Shown here in pieces: positions 19,075 through 27,164 of a stretch of 64,000 nucleotides of DNA (the stretch's first letter is position 1; each line of letters begins with the position of its first letter). This stretch comes from Xylanibacter oryzae DSM 17970 (GTDB lineage Bacteria; Bacteroidota; Bacteroidia; Bacteroidales; Bacteroidaceae): positions 2,523,703 to 2,587,702 of the forward strand of contig NZ_KK073873.1 in NCBI RefSeq assembly GCF_000585355.1, in the 5' to 3' direction. Both the position numbers and the translations under genes were made by a program. Below the pieces are notes generated by a model. The model saw only the letters and a program-made list of their open reading frames with translations. It was not told the origin of the DNA and made no database searches.

Positions 19075-20760
19075 CTACTTTTTCACCGTTATTTTGACTG
19101 CAGGATGTAATATTTTACTATATTCAGCAGGATTTGAAAGTACACGTATTGCCTCTTTGAGGGCCTTATCTTTATTTAGTCCATTCTCAATAGAGCCTTT
19201 CTGATAATAATATGCAGCCACGATGTCAGAAGCCATCATCTGTTTTATTATTTCTTTGTTTCGGTCAAGATCTTTTGCAGTATTATGTGTAAGTTTCTTT
19301 TCCAAATTTTCAAATTCAGGTTTTGCGTCATCATAATATCCTTCAAACTTTGCAGCCTTTACCAGTTCTTTGTATGCCGCTTCACTTATACGGTCATAAG
19401 TGAAACCGCTCTTTATCACCCGCTGTTTAAATTCTTCATAATCAGCATCTGTTATTTCAAAATCTTTTGCGGGGGCAATTGTATGATGTTTAGACAGATA
19501 GTCCAGTTCATAATCGAACATCACTTCGGTAGAGTCACGGCCTTGACCTGACAGATAAAATACTATATTTGGCAGTGAATCCGGCTTGACTTCCAAATCC
19601 GGTTTTATACCTCCGCCATCACGTACTTCACGCCCTCCAACGGTATGGAACACGTGCGTAAGACTGTCGGGTATATGTTCCTTATAACCGCCTTCGCTAT
19701 GTTTGTAATTAATAGCCTGTATACATCTTCCACTTGGTATATAGTATTTGCTGGTAGTAAGTTTTAGATTTCCATTATAAGGAATATCGAGCGGCACCTG
19801 AACCAATCCCTTGCCATACGTGCGCGTACCTATTATAACGGCCCTGTCCAAATCCTGTAGCGAACCGCTTGTTATTTCGCTTGCGCTTGCAGTCTCACCG
19901 TTAACCAGTACTACAACCGGCATAATCGTATCCAGCGGTTCCACCTTCGTACGATATTCAGAGTTTACACGTTTCAGCTTACCAATTGTCTTTACGATAA
20001 GCAGGTTTTTGGGTACAAACATATTTATTATCTGAATGGCTTCCGAGAGAGAACCTCCGCCATTATTCCTTAAGTCAAACACCAGACTTTTAGCCCCCCT
20101 CTTCTTAAGGTCTATGAATGCACGGCGCACATCTTTAGAGCAGTCTTCAGTAAAACTAGACAGATTGATATATCCTATATTATTCTCGCGCATCCCATAA
20201 TAAGGTACAGAAGGCATCTGTATGGCACGGCGAGTTATCTTGAATGTCAGATCCTTATTTACTCCCGGCCTTTTAACTTTCATCAAGAAGCTTGTACCGG
20301 CATCACCACGCAACTTGTCACTCACTTCAGAAACGTTCTTATTTACCATTGAGGTATCATCTATAGCCAATATGATATCACCCTTTTTCAGTCCGGCCTG
20401 TGCAGCAGGAGTATCCTCATAAGGTTCATCTATGACCACACGTTTCAGTTTCTGATGATATCTAACCAAAGCACCGATACCTGCATAAGATCCCGTAATC
20501 ATGAGTTTAAGATCCTTTACATCACTTTCGGGATAATACACCGTATAGGGGTCCAAACTCTTAAGCATAGCCTTTATTCCTGTACCTATCACCTCATCGG
20601 CATTAAGCGTATCCACATACATAAGATCAAGATCCTTATATATTGTATTAAACACATCAAGGTTTTTTGTTACCTCAAAGTTATGCCTTTTCACGTCTTG
20701 TGCGTTCAACGCTGCGACCGGTAGAAGCAACAGGACAAGTTGAAAGATTATTCTCTTCAT
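19075..20760 (-). CDS. S41-family C-terminal processing peptidase
   Basis: A 561-residue exported serine protease of the CtpA/Prc group, which trims or degrades periplasmic proteins from the C-terminus. Signal peptide MKRIIFQLVLLLLPVAALNAQ, then an N-terminal helical domain, a PDZ domain (SYAGIGALVRY, AGLKKGDIILAIDD), and the S41 core (NIGYINLSSF, DLRNNGGGSLSEA). The catalytic dyad is Ser292 in ETASASE and Lys317 in YGKGLVQ, with the expected 25-residue spacing. A C-terminal helical tail follows. It is monocistronic, with its own -7 box at 20786-20793; the rimP promoter lies just downstream of its stop. Confidence 0.93.
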   Translation of the reverse strand: MKRIIFQLVLLLLPVAALNAQDVKRHNFEVTKNLDVFNTIYKDLDLMYVDTLNADEVIGTGIKAMLKSLDPYTVYYPESDVKDLKLMITGSYAGIGALVRYHQKLKRVVIDEPYEDTPAAQAGLKKGDIILAIDDTSMVNKNVSEVSDKLRGDAGTSFLMKVKRPGVNKDLTFKITRRAIQMPSVPYYGMRENNIGYINLSSFTEDCSKDVRRAFIDLKKRGAKSLVFDLRNNGGGSLSEAIQIINMFVPKNLLIVKTIGKLKRVNSEYRTKVEPLDTIMPVVVLVNGETASASEITSGSLQDLDRAVIIGTRTYGKGLVQVPLDIPYNGNLKLTTSKYYIPSGRCIQAINYKHSEGGYKEHIPDSLTHVFHTVGGREVRDGGGIKPDLEVKPDSLPNIVFYLSGQGRDSTEVMFDYELDYLSKHHTIAPAKDFEITDADYEEFKQRVIKSGFTYDRISEAAYKELVKAAKFEGYYDDAKPEFENLEKKLTHNTAKDLDRNKEIIKQMMASDIVAAYYYQKGSIENGLNKDKALKEAIRVLSNPAEYSKILHPAVKITVKK

Positions 20761-20785
20761 ATCAAGTTTAATTAATTACTGAGTG

Positions 20786-20793
20786 CAAAAATA
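20786..20793 (-). promoter_or_regulatory. -7 box of the S41 protease gene
   Basis: The minus strand reads TATTTTTG 26 bases before the ATG. A matching -33 TTTG is not clear at the 19-21 nt distance, so only the -7 element is called. Confidence 0.5.
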
Positions 20794-20875
20794 CAAGTTT
20801 ATGCCCTTATTCCACTCTTTTTGGATAAAAAATTTTGCATTTTAGCACTAAAAATAAAATTTTTCTAGAAAAAGT

Positions 20876-20907
20876 TTGGTGGAATAAAAAAAACGATGTA
20901 CTTTTGC
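20876..20907 (+). promoter_or_regulatory. Promoter of tRNA-Asn
   Basis: TTTG at 20876-20879, exactly 20 bases, then TACTTTTG at 20900-20907 is a textbook Bacteroidota promoter. It begins transcription about 25-30 nt before the mature tRNA. Confidence 0.8.
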
Positions 20908-20939
20908 ACACGCAAATCAGAAATGATTCCGCATTAAAT

Positions 20940-21013
20940 GCTTCAATAGCTCAGTTGGTTAGAGCACCTGACTGTTAATCAGGGGGTCGTTGGTTCAAGC
21001 CCATCTTGAAGCG
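20940..21013 (+). tRNA. tRNA-Asn (anticodon GTT)
   Basis: The cloverleaf can be folded by eye. Acceptor GCTTCAA pairs with TTGAAGC, the D arm is GCTC/GAGC, and the anticodon arm CCTGA/TCAGG encloses loop CTGTTAA with anticodon GTT. The T arm GTTGG/CCATC has a canonical TTCAAGC loop and one U-U mismatch. The discriminator is G, as expected for Asn. CCA is not encoded. Confidence 0.93.
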
Positions 21014-21017
21014 CATT

Positions 21018-21050
21018 AATCTCAAGAGTGATCTTGAGATTTTTTGTTTT
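21018..21050 (+). terminator. Rho-independent terminator of tRNA-Asn
   Basis: A perfect 9-bp stem (21018-21026 with 21033-21041) is followed by a T-rich run, four bases after the tRNA 3' end. Confidence 0.85.
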
Positions 21051-21076
21051 TATATATCATCTTGTCTTTTCCTGAT

Positions 21077-21697
21077 TTACATTGACATATTATCAATTTC
21101 TTTCTGTACCTGGTCCAAAAAACGTGAAGCATGCGCACCATCCATTTGTGTATGATGAAATTGAAAAGAAACAGTAAGTGTAGTTTTAAGTAAATGGCGT
21201 TTGTATTTACCCCAAATAAGGAACGGGTTATTAAAAATTCCACTATACATACCTACTGCACCATCTATTTCGTATTGTGCCAATGCTGAAGTTCCTATAA
21301 CCATACTTTCCGTCAGATCATGATTAATACAACTTTCACTTACTTGTTTAGTAAGTTGCATATAACTATTTTTGAATAAGGATAAATCATCTGTAAAAGG
21401 TATATCACACGAACTTACTTCGCCCTCTTTGTTGGCAACAATCGTATTTACAGCAATACGATCATATTGTATAAGTTTCTTTCCTACAGGCAAAAGGTAA
21501 AATTCTTTAATACCACTTGCAGCCTTACCTATGCAATAACACATCAGCATGTTGAATTTCATTTTTTTCCTCCTACTGATTTTGACAAGGCGTGACACAT
21601 TCAATGTTTTGAAGAATGTTACCATGGGCATGGGCGCGTTCATCCACATTTCAAATGCATATGCACGTGGGGTTTCTTTGGGGTTTACTACTTTCAT
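21077..21697 (-). CDS. Chloramphenicol-acetyltransferase-fold acyltransferase
   Basis: A 206-residue protein of the trimeric type-A CAT fold, close to the usual 210-220 residues. The diagnostic motif FQFHHTQMDGAHAS holds the catalytic His182 in HHxxxDG, and the N-terminus (PRAYAFEMWMNAPMPMVTFF) and the central SALAQYEIDG region also fit. The enzyme would transfer acetyl from acetyl-CoA to a hydroxyl acceptor. The loops are unlike those of classical CatI-III, so chloramphenicol resistance is possible but not shown. It has a -7 box 34 bases upstream and is followed by an AraC-family gene transcribed the same way from its own promoter. The tRNA-Asn lies just beyond its stop. Confidence 0.85.
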   Translation of the reverse strand: MKVVNPKETPRAYAFEMWMNAPMPMVTFFKTLNVSRLVKISRRKKMKFNMLMCYCIGKAASGIKEFYLLPVGKKLIQYDRIAVNTIVANKEGEVSSCDIPFTDDLSLFKNSYMQLTKQVSESCINHDLTESMVIGTSALAQYEIDGAVGMYSGIFNNPFLIWGKYKRHLLKTTLTVSFQFHHTQMDGAHASRFLDQVQKEIDNMSM

Positions 21698-21730
21698 TCT
21701 TATAATCTTTTATATTTAACAAACAGTCTG

Positions 21731-21738
21731 CAAAAGTA
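21731..21738 (-). promoter_or_regulatory. -7 box of the CAT-like gene
   Basis: The minus strand reads TACTTTTG 34 bases before the ATG at 21697. No good -33 partner is visible. Confidence 0.5.
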
Positions 21739-21775
21739 TGGCAAGTTTGCGGACCATGATAGAACAAACGAGACA

Positions 21776-22621
21776 TTATATAGGATTGGTAAACAAATCC
21801 GAATAGGGAGTAGATACTTTCAGTAAGGATACAGGCGTATGCCCACTGAACTTCTTAAATTCTCTTATAAAATGCGACTGGTCAGCATAACCGCTTGAAT
21901 GGGCTATTTGAGCCTGGCTCCTCTCACCTGAATAGTTCTGTATTTGCCCCAATGCCTTTTGAAAACGGACAATTCTTGCATACTCTTTGGGATTTATGCC
22001 TACAAGGTAGTTGAATAATCGTTCAAACTGTTTATTGCTTAGACAAGCAATAGATGATAACTCAGTTACTGAGGTTTGAGGAACTACACATATACTTTTT
22101 ATAGCGGCATCCACTCTTTTAAAGTTTTGTTCTATTGTACCCAGACGTTTTTTATGTGCAGCATCATACAAATTGACTGTTATTTGTGATAACAACCATT
22201 GCTCAATAAGATTTACGCAAAATGTATTATCCTTACATTCTGATATTCGTACTGCCAATTCGTTCAAACTCTTGTTTTCAAGATTGTATCCAGATATTTC
22301 TTGATTGTAAAATAGAGATGTCGGGGTATCGAGGAATGCGCTCATTGCGTGTGGTTGAAATACAACCACTATCATTTCTATATCTCCGTCAGAATATAAG
22401 TGTGACGAAAAATTGACTTGACCGCTGACAGTCAGTTTTTCTTGTGTGGCTTTTAATTCTGGAATGTAAAGCGGTGATTTCTTGTGAAAGATTATTTGAG
22501 GACAACCAAGTGGAAATGTAAAGGTATTTATCGGTTGGTTGCTTTTGAATACCCAATAATACCTTACATAAGATTGTAGCAACTTACAGGGGCTGTAAAA
22601 CTTAAAATTATCTTGGATCAT
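21776..22621 (-). CDS. AraC-family transcriptional regulator
   Basis: A 281-residue regulator. The N-terminal part (SPCKLLQSYVRYYWVF, FPLGCPQIIFH, VVVFQPHAMSAFL) matches the ligand/oligomerisation domain I know as DUF6597. The C-terminal 100 residues form the double HTH, ending in GYADQSHFIREFKKFSGHTPVSLL, the AraC/XylS signature. It sits directly upstream of the CAT-like gene on the same strand and may control it. A -7 box ends only 4 bases before the ATG, so the message is predicted to be leaderless. There is no other Met near the N-terminus that would allow a later start. Confidence 0.9.
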   Translation of the reverse strand: MIQDNFKFYSPCKLLQSYVRYYWVFKSNQPINTFTFPLGCPQIIFHKKSPLYIPELKATQEKLTVSGQVNFSSHLYSDGDIEMIVVVFQPHAMSAFLDTPTSLFYNQEISGYNLENKSLNELAVRISECKDNTFCVNLIEQWLLSQITVNLYDAAHKKRLGTIEQNFKRVDAAIKSICVVPQTSVTELSSIACLSNKQFERLFNYLVGINPKEYARIVRFQKALGQIQNYSGERSQAQIAHSSGYADQSHFIREFKKFSGHTPVSLLKVSTPYSDLFTNPI

Positions 22622-22625
22622 TTTA

Positions 22626-22633
22626 CAAAGGTA
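22626..22633 (-). promoter_or_regulatory. -7 box abutting the AraC-family start codon
   Basis: TACCTTTG on the minus strand ends at 22626 and the ATG begins at 22621. Transcription starting a few bases after the box would begin at or inside the start codon. Confidence 0.5.
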
Positions 22634-22699
22634 TAGATTTTTTATAGTATCATATTCATTATAAGGTCATATTTTCAAATATTTATGTATTTTGAAACT

Positions 22700-22760
22700 G
22701 AATCTTCCAGGAATAAAGATTTCCACCTTATATTTTAATACAAAAGAATAACGGCATCTG
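22700..22760. repeat. Dispersed intergenic repeat, short copy
   Basis: Positions 22700-22747 match 29443-29490 at 43 of 48 positions, in the same orientation. Both copies then reach ATAACGGCATCTGC, here directly and in the other copy after an extra 50 or so bases. The downstream arm of the hairpin present in the other copy is missing here. Confidence 0.75.
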
Positions 22761-22899
22761 CAATAAGAGGTTTGTTTCTTGATTGCGAGTGCAAAGGTAA
22801 TGCATCTAACAGGCGGATGCAAGAGAAACCGCTTTGGGCAGTTGAACTAAGTATATTTCTGCTAATTATAAAAGGTGATTAAGAAATAAAAAACAAATA

Positions 22900-23136
22900 C
22901 TATAAAGTATTTTCAACAAAGAGATTATTCAAGTTCTGCAATATGCTAGTCTTTGCAGACCCACTTTGAACATTAATTGACCGTTTTATTGTTTTTAAAA
23001 CAACAAAATCAATATATTTATCAACAAATTGATAATTTACACCTTTGATTTTGGCTAGGGCTTCTATGTCCTTATTCTGAACAAATACACAACTCAAAGA
23101 GAGTAGCATGATCGCCAATAATGTTATTCGTTTCAT
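22900..23136 (-). CDS. Small secreted protein, possibly a truncated DUF4252-like protein
   Basis: A 78-residue open frame with a clear signal peptide (MKRITLLAIMLLSLSCVFVQ). A short sequence with alternating charged and hydrophobic residues follows (IEALAKIKGVNYQFVDKYIDF). The arrangement recalls the N-terminus of DUF4252 proteins, but the usual remainder is absent, so it may be a remnant or an unrelated small exported protein. I see no TAnnTTTG box upstream. Confidence that it is expressed is low to moderate. Confidence 0.4.
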   Translation of the reverse strand: MKRITLLAIMLLSLSCVFVQNKDIEALAKIKGVNYQFVDKYIDFVVLKTIKRSINVQSGSAKTSILQNLNNLFVENTL

Positions 23137-23321
23137 ATATTATCAATTTCTTTGGCTCACAGAATCTTGATAATGTAGATAACTATGCTAGGTCACAGAC
23201 TGCAAAAGCTACAGGAATAAACAAAATACACTACAACGATATTCTTAGACAGATAAAAAATTATCAGAGACCGACAGACAAACATAAAGTAATACCGGTT
23301 GTTGTCATAAACCTATTTTGA
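23121..23321 (+). pseudogene. Unidentified coding-like fragment
   Basis: This 66-codon frame has a coding-like composition in its second half (DNVDNYARSQTAKATG, YNDILRQIKNYQRP) and ends in PVVVINLF. It overlaps the 5' end of the 78-residue gene on the other strand. I do not recognise the family. It may be the 3' end of a decayed gene. Confidence 0.2.
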
Positions 23322-23467
23322 CCTTCGTTATCAGCTTTATTCTTTTTTTTTAGTACCTTTGCACTCGCCTTGCAACGAAGCAAGTTGAATGTCTCTGGGT
23401 CGAGAGTTCCGCTGACTGGAAGTCGCTTCTGTATTATGGCAGGAGCCAGCATCAACATGAATCTATA
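23137..23467. other. Intergenic region before the YiiX-like gene
   Basis: The region holds the coding-like fragment ending at 23321 and a T-run followed by a -7 box TACCTTTG at 23354-23361. A leader of about 100 nt with a short hairpin (CTTGC/GCAAG near 23370-23386) leads to the ATG at 23468. Nothing else is recognised. Confidence 0.5.
23354..23361 (+). promoter_or_regulatory. -7 box of the YiiX-like gene
   Basis: TACCTTTG lies 107 bases upstream of the ATG, after a run of T. No -33 TTTG stands at the right distance; the nearest, at 23317-23320, is 33 bases away. Confidence 0.4.
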
Positions 23468-24127
23468 ATGAGAAGATTTCTTATAATTTCCCTTCTCACC
23501 TTAATGGTGACGCAGGGATTTCCGCAGACCAAGTTACGCCACATCTCCAATACATCTCTATTGCAAGACGGCGACCTGATGTTTTGCTTAAGCGGAAAGC
23601 CAGACGCCATAACAGATGTCTCACATGGTATCGATGGAATGGGTATAAATCACGTGGCGATATTCCATAAGGACAATAACGGTTCCTATGCTATCGAAGC
23701 CATCCACAAGGGTGTATGCATTAATCCCATTGACAGTTTCATCAAAAGCAATATAGTTGACGAGTACAACGGCCAGATCATCATAGGCAGAATAAACCGC
23801 GGTTCCATTGATATTCCAAAGAGTATTCACAATGCACTTAAATATATCGGCAGACCCTATGATTTCTATTTCGAGCCAGGCGACAGCGCCATCTATTGCA
23901 GCGAACTTGTGCAGATATCATTCGTAGACCGTAAAGGCCAACTGATATTCCACACCATACCTATGAGCTTCCATGACAAAAGCGGTGAAATCACCGTTTT
24001 TTGGAAAGAATACTACTCTAAAGCTGGCATGACCGTACCAGAAGGTGTTCAAGGAAGTAATCCAGGCGAACTATCAAGAGAACCGAAAATTAAAATGCTT
24101 TATATTATTACCCATTGGGGAAATTAG
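23468..24127 (+). CDS. Secreted YiiX/YebB-type NlpC/P60-like cysteine hydrolase
   Basis: A 219-residue exported protein of the permuted papain-like fold (the YaeF/YiiX type). Signal peptide MRRFLIISLLTLMVTQGFPQ, then LLQDGDLMFCLSG, then INHVAIFH with candidate catalytic His62. The later YIGRPYDFYFEPGDSAIYCSELV carries the nucleophile candidate Cys144. These relatives are thought to act on amide bonds in peptidoglycan peptides or lipids. The C-terminus VQGSNPGELSREPKIK is the usual family ending. It is a single gene, convergent with the TonB receptor that ends at 24295. Confidence 0.85.
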   Translation: MRRFLIISLLTLMVTQGFPQTKLRHISNTSLLQDGDLMFCLSGKPDAITDVSHGIDGMGINHVAIFHKDNNGSYAIEAIHKGVCINPIDSFIKSNIVDEYNGQIIIGRINRGSIDIPKSIHNALKYIGRPYDFYFEPGDSAIYCSELVQISFVDRKGQLIFHTIPMSFHDKSGEITVFWKEYYSKAGMTVPEGVQGSNPGELSREPKIKMLYIITHWGN

Positions 24128-24294
24128 GGCAGCCTCACTGATTCCCAACATAGAGACACCTTCACTTGTGGAAAAGCAAATATCCGACAGGAAGTGGAGA
24201 GAATACTCCCTGCCGAAATATCAGCTAAACATCTGCAAGCAAGCCACACCACATTGCATTGAATCTTGCTAAAGACAGATGGATAATTTATGCC

Positions 24295-26655
24295 TTATAA
24301 GCGTTTCTGTTCATCTAGTCCAGCACCTTGACCCTTATATTTATTTTTCGTTGAATTAAAGCGATAGCTTACGCTCAAGGAGATTCTACGGCTATTATCC
24401 CACGCATCCTGATGCAGAATATAATTAGGCATGTATAGCGTTATTTTTTTACGGCTTTTAAACAAGTTGCTGCCATTCAGTCTTACAGACAAGCGATCAT
24501 TTAGGAATGTCTTGTTAATATACACGCCCAACATCTGGCGTTGGCCAACATTTGCGAAGTCATCATGGAAATTGGAAACGTAGTCATACTTTGCCCCGAA
24601 TATCCAGTTGTTTCTCAGTGCGAACTTACTGTCGAAGGCTATTTCAAAATATGGATGATTAAGATTCTCATCTATTCCATACTTCCGGCCATCAACAAAC
24701 TGACGCTGGAAGTTTAACTGCAAAGAAGGATGCCAGAAACTTATCACCGGAGTTGCAGATACTGTTGCAAAAAGGGTCTGAATCTTATCTATGTTTTCTG
24801 TCGTCAACAATACTATGTTATTGGTGCTATTATATATTCGCGCCCAACTAAGAATTGGATTTTTTCTGTATTCATAGTCCATTGCAAAGTTCAACCAACT
24901 GTGGGTATAGCTGAATTCCAAAGTATGCTCTATAGTTGTCTTCAGCAAAGGATTTCCACCTTCATAAAGATGACGGCTGTCGTAACTTACATAATTTGAC
25001 AACATGTCGTAATTAGGACGGCTTGCCTTTGCAGTGTAACTCAGTTCAAACTGTGAACTGTTTGTTCCATAAGCTAACGATATATTGGGGAACAGTTGAT
25101 TATATATCCTGCTCTGATTGTCAACTTTAACTCCGTGATTATAGTAATTCTGATCCACATGCTCATATCTCAGTCCTGTATTAACAGACCATTTGCCACA
25201 GTTCAGTGCCAGTGATGCAAAACCGGCAATATTATATTCCTTCACCTTGTCATTCGAGGATGTTATAAGTTCTTCCTTGTTATCATAGATCTGCTTGTTT
25301 TTGCTGCTTGTGTATTCAGAACCAAAATCAATTTTCAGATAATTATTGAAAGGATACGACATTACTAGTTTTGCAGCAAACAGATTACTATGGCCACAAT
25401 TATCCATCGTCACTACTCTATCGCCAAGTTCCTTGCTTGTTTCTTTGTTCAATGATGACGTTACAGTCTTTTGCAAAAGAATTGTTGTGTTAAGATTAAT
25501 TCCCAGTTTCCCGAACTTGCCGTCATAATATGCGTCTATGGCATGATTTGGTCCAAGACTATAGTCTGTGTCCAGCAGATAGTCAATACTGCCGGCATTT
25601 TTACCGTTCACCATTTCTGTTGAGTTTTCAGACGTACGGTCGTATTCACGTGGTGTCGTCTTTGTCAACTTATATTTTGCACCTATTGAATTACTGTCGT
25701 TAAGGGTTATATTAACTCCTGCTTCTCCCTGTACAGTCTCATGTCTGCCACGTTCATTCATAAGTACATTTTCCTGAACCTTGTCTGCAGCGGTGATCTC
25801 GTGCGTAAGTTTCTGGTCTGTAGTTCCTCCGTTATTGGCATAAGTCAGAGTTCCAAATGCATCAAGTTTGCCAGCTCTGTAATTCAAGTGCACATTTTCA
25901 AAAGTACCGGCCTTTGAAGACTGGTCATAGTTTGCCAGCATATCACCACTCAAACCATTACCGGCCTTTTTCAATGTCCTTATTACTATTACCGACTTGG
26001 TACTTGCATCATACTGCGCTCCGGGATTTGTAAGTACATCCACTGATTTAATATCCTGAGATGACAACTGTTGCAGCTCCTTCCCATCTGTAACCTTACG
26101 ACCATCTATATATATCACGGCATTTCCTTTACCAAATACGCTGAATGAACCATCTTCACCCTTTACACGAGGCATATTTGACAACACGTCATTTGCCGTA
26201 CCGGCTTTTGACAATATCGTACCAGATATATTTGTAGAATAACCTCCGGATATGTTTCTATATTTAGGCAATCTCCCCGTTACCACTATACCGTTCAATG
26301 TCTTTACATCCTCATACAATGTAATTGTTCCCATATCATCAGCCTTTACTGGCAACAATATTGTTTTATAGCCTATAGAACTAATCTTCAGAAGTCTGTC
26401 ACCACCTTTTGTGCTCTTTACATTAAAGCATCCCAGAGAATCGGTTACCGCGCCTGCTATAAAACTAGAATCCTTTTGATTGCTAACCACAATATCAACA
26501 AATGACAATGGTCTGTTATCAGTATCTATTACACGGCCCGTAATGGATTGTGAGAATATTACATTCGGAAATGTAAGCAAAACTGTGACTAATAATATCA
26601 TTTTTAGTGCTCTAAATCTGCATCTCATTACATTTACGCCTTGTCCTTTTTTCAT
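24295..26655 (-). CDS. TonB-dependent receptor, OmpA-linked/outer-membrane barrel family 3 type
   Basis: A 786-residue receptor with no STN signalling domain. The N-terminal signal region is followed by a carboxypeptidase-D-like domain (SITGRVIDTDNRPLSFVDIVV), a TonB-box-like NGIVVTGR, a plug (FGKGNAVIYIDGRKV, IKSVDVLTNPGAQYDA) and a barrel of the OMP_b-brl_3 type ending GQGAGLDEQKRL. Its plug and barrel resemble those of the receptor at 29699-32257, although that protein carries a different N-terminus. The first Met (26655) has a charged extension; Met19 (MILLVTVLL) would also give a good signal peptide. It is divergent from the TPR regulator at 27165 across a region with three 23-bp repeats. 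The ligand is unknown. Confidence 0.85.
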   Translation of the reverse strand: MKKGQGVNVMRCRFRALKMILLVTVLLTFPNVIFSQSITGRVIDTDNRPLSFVDIVVSNQKDSSFIAGAVTDSLGCFNVKSTKGGDRLLKISSIGYKTILLPVKADDMGTITLYEDVKTLNGIVVTGRLPKYRNISGGYSTNISGTILSKAGTANDVLSNMPRVKGEDGSFSVFGKGNAVIYIDGRKVTDGKELQQLSSQDIKSVDVLTNPGAQYDASTKSVIVIRTLKKAGNGLSGDMLANYDQSSKAGTFENVHLNYRAGKLDAFGTLTYANNGGTTDQKLTHEITAADKVQENVLMNERGRHETVQGEAGVNITLNDSNSIGAKYKLTKTTPREYDRTSENSTEMVNGKNAGSIDYLLDTDYSLGPNHAIDAYYDGKFGKLGINLNTTILLQKTVTSSLNKETSKELGDRVVTMDNCGHSNLFAAKLVMSYPFNNYLKIDFGSEYTSSKNKQIYDNKEELITSSNDKVKEYNIAGFASLALNCGKWSVNTGLRYEHVDQNYYNHGVKVDNQSRIYNQLFPNISLAYGTNSSQFELSYTAKASRPNYDMLSNYVSYDSRHLYEGGNPLLKTTIEHTLEFSYTHSWLNFAMDYEYRKNPILSWARIYNSTNNIVLLTTENIDKIQTLFATVSATPVISFWHPSLQLNFQRQFVDGRKYGIDENLNHPYFEIAFDSKFALRNNWIFGAKYDYVSNFHDDFANVGQRQMLGVYINKTFLNDRLSVRLNGSNLFKSRKKITLYMPNYILHQDAWDNSRRISLSVSYRFNSTKNKYKGQGAGLDEQKRL

Positions 26656-26699
26656 GTTTTTATCTTTATTTATTTGTTATTTTTTGCTTGTAGACAAAA

Positions 26700-26731
26700 C
26701 AAAAGTAGGAACGTTTTTTTTATATTCCCAA
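26700..26731 (-). promoter_or_regulatory. Promoter of the TonB receptor gene
   Basis: On the minus strand, TTG at 26731-26729, 21 bases, then TACTTTTG at 26707-26700. The predicted leader is about 40 nt. Confidence 0.65.
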
Positions 26732-26871
26732 TTTTTTGTAACAAATTAAAAGTTGGTGTTGCAGGTAATGTTGCAGGTTAAAATACACAATATCAGTATT
26801 TTGCGGATATTTCAGCTGTTTCGTTGCAGATCAAATGCAACAAAAAAGACGGACCATTTCCATAATTGGCT

Positions 26872-26940
26872 TATTTTCATTTCCAATTTTGGCGCATTTT
26901 CATTTCCAATTTTGGCGCATTTTCACTTCCAAAGTTGGTC
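26872..26940. repeat. Three tandem 23-bp direct repeats
   Basis: The units are 26872-26894, 26895-26917 and 26918-26940. The first two differ only at their first base; the third has four changes. Each unit contains CCAA-N2-TTGG or a close variant, so each could be one protein-binding site. A weaker fourth copy precedes them near 26855-26870. Confidence 0.85.
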
Positions 26941-27118
26941 GTTTATGAGTTCTTTATTGCATATTTCATCATGTGCATTATTCTTTGCCTGAGTCGGAGC
27001 ACAATAGTCACTCTATCGTCACTCACAAATGCCGATAAAAAGGGCAAGAATGATTAGAATCATGACTTTATGAGTTTAAATTCTACAATATTAATCTAAT
27101 GTTTTCAAATAAAATTAG

Positions 27119-27126
27119 TATTTTTG
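27119..27126 (+). promoter_or_regulatory. -7 box of the TPR regulator gene
   Basis: TATTTTTG lies 38 bases upstream of the ATG at 27165. No clear -33 element is visible. Confidence 0.5.
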
Positions 27127-27164
27127 CATCACTTTTAATGATTCTAATTAAAATTTGATCCATA

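Larger units (their letters stand above)
26656..27164. other. Divergent intergenic region between TonB receptor and TPR regulator
   Basis: About 500 bases without a gene. They contain a promoter for each flanking gene (26700-26731 leftward, 27119-27126 rightward) and three tandem 23-bp repeats at 26872-26940. The arrangement suggests that the regulator controls the receptor gene or itself from these repeats. Confidence 0.6.

Noticed and set aside
20940..21013. tRNA-Asn as an attachment site of an integrated element
   Set aside because: I looked for a second copy of the tRNA 3' end in the following 10 kb and for an integrase, and saw neither.
24045..24272. A 75-codon frame after the YiiX-like gene
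   Set aside because: It overlaps the end of that gene in another frame, has no signal or family resemblance, and no start site of its own.
26872..26940. Possible CRISPR array
   Set aside because: The 23-bp units are contiguous with no spacers, there are only three, and no cas gene is present.
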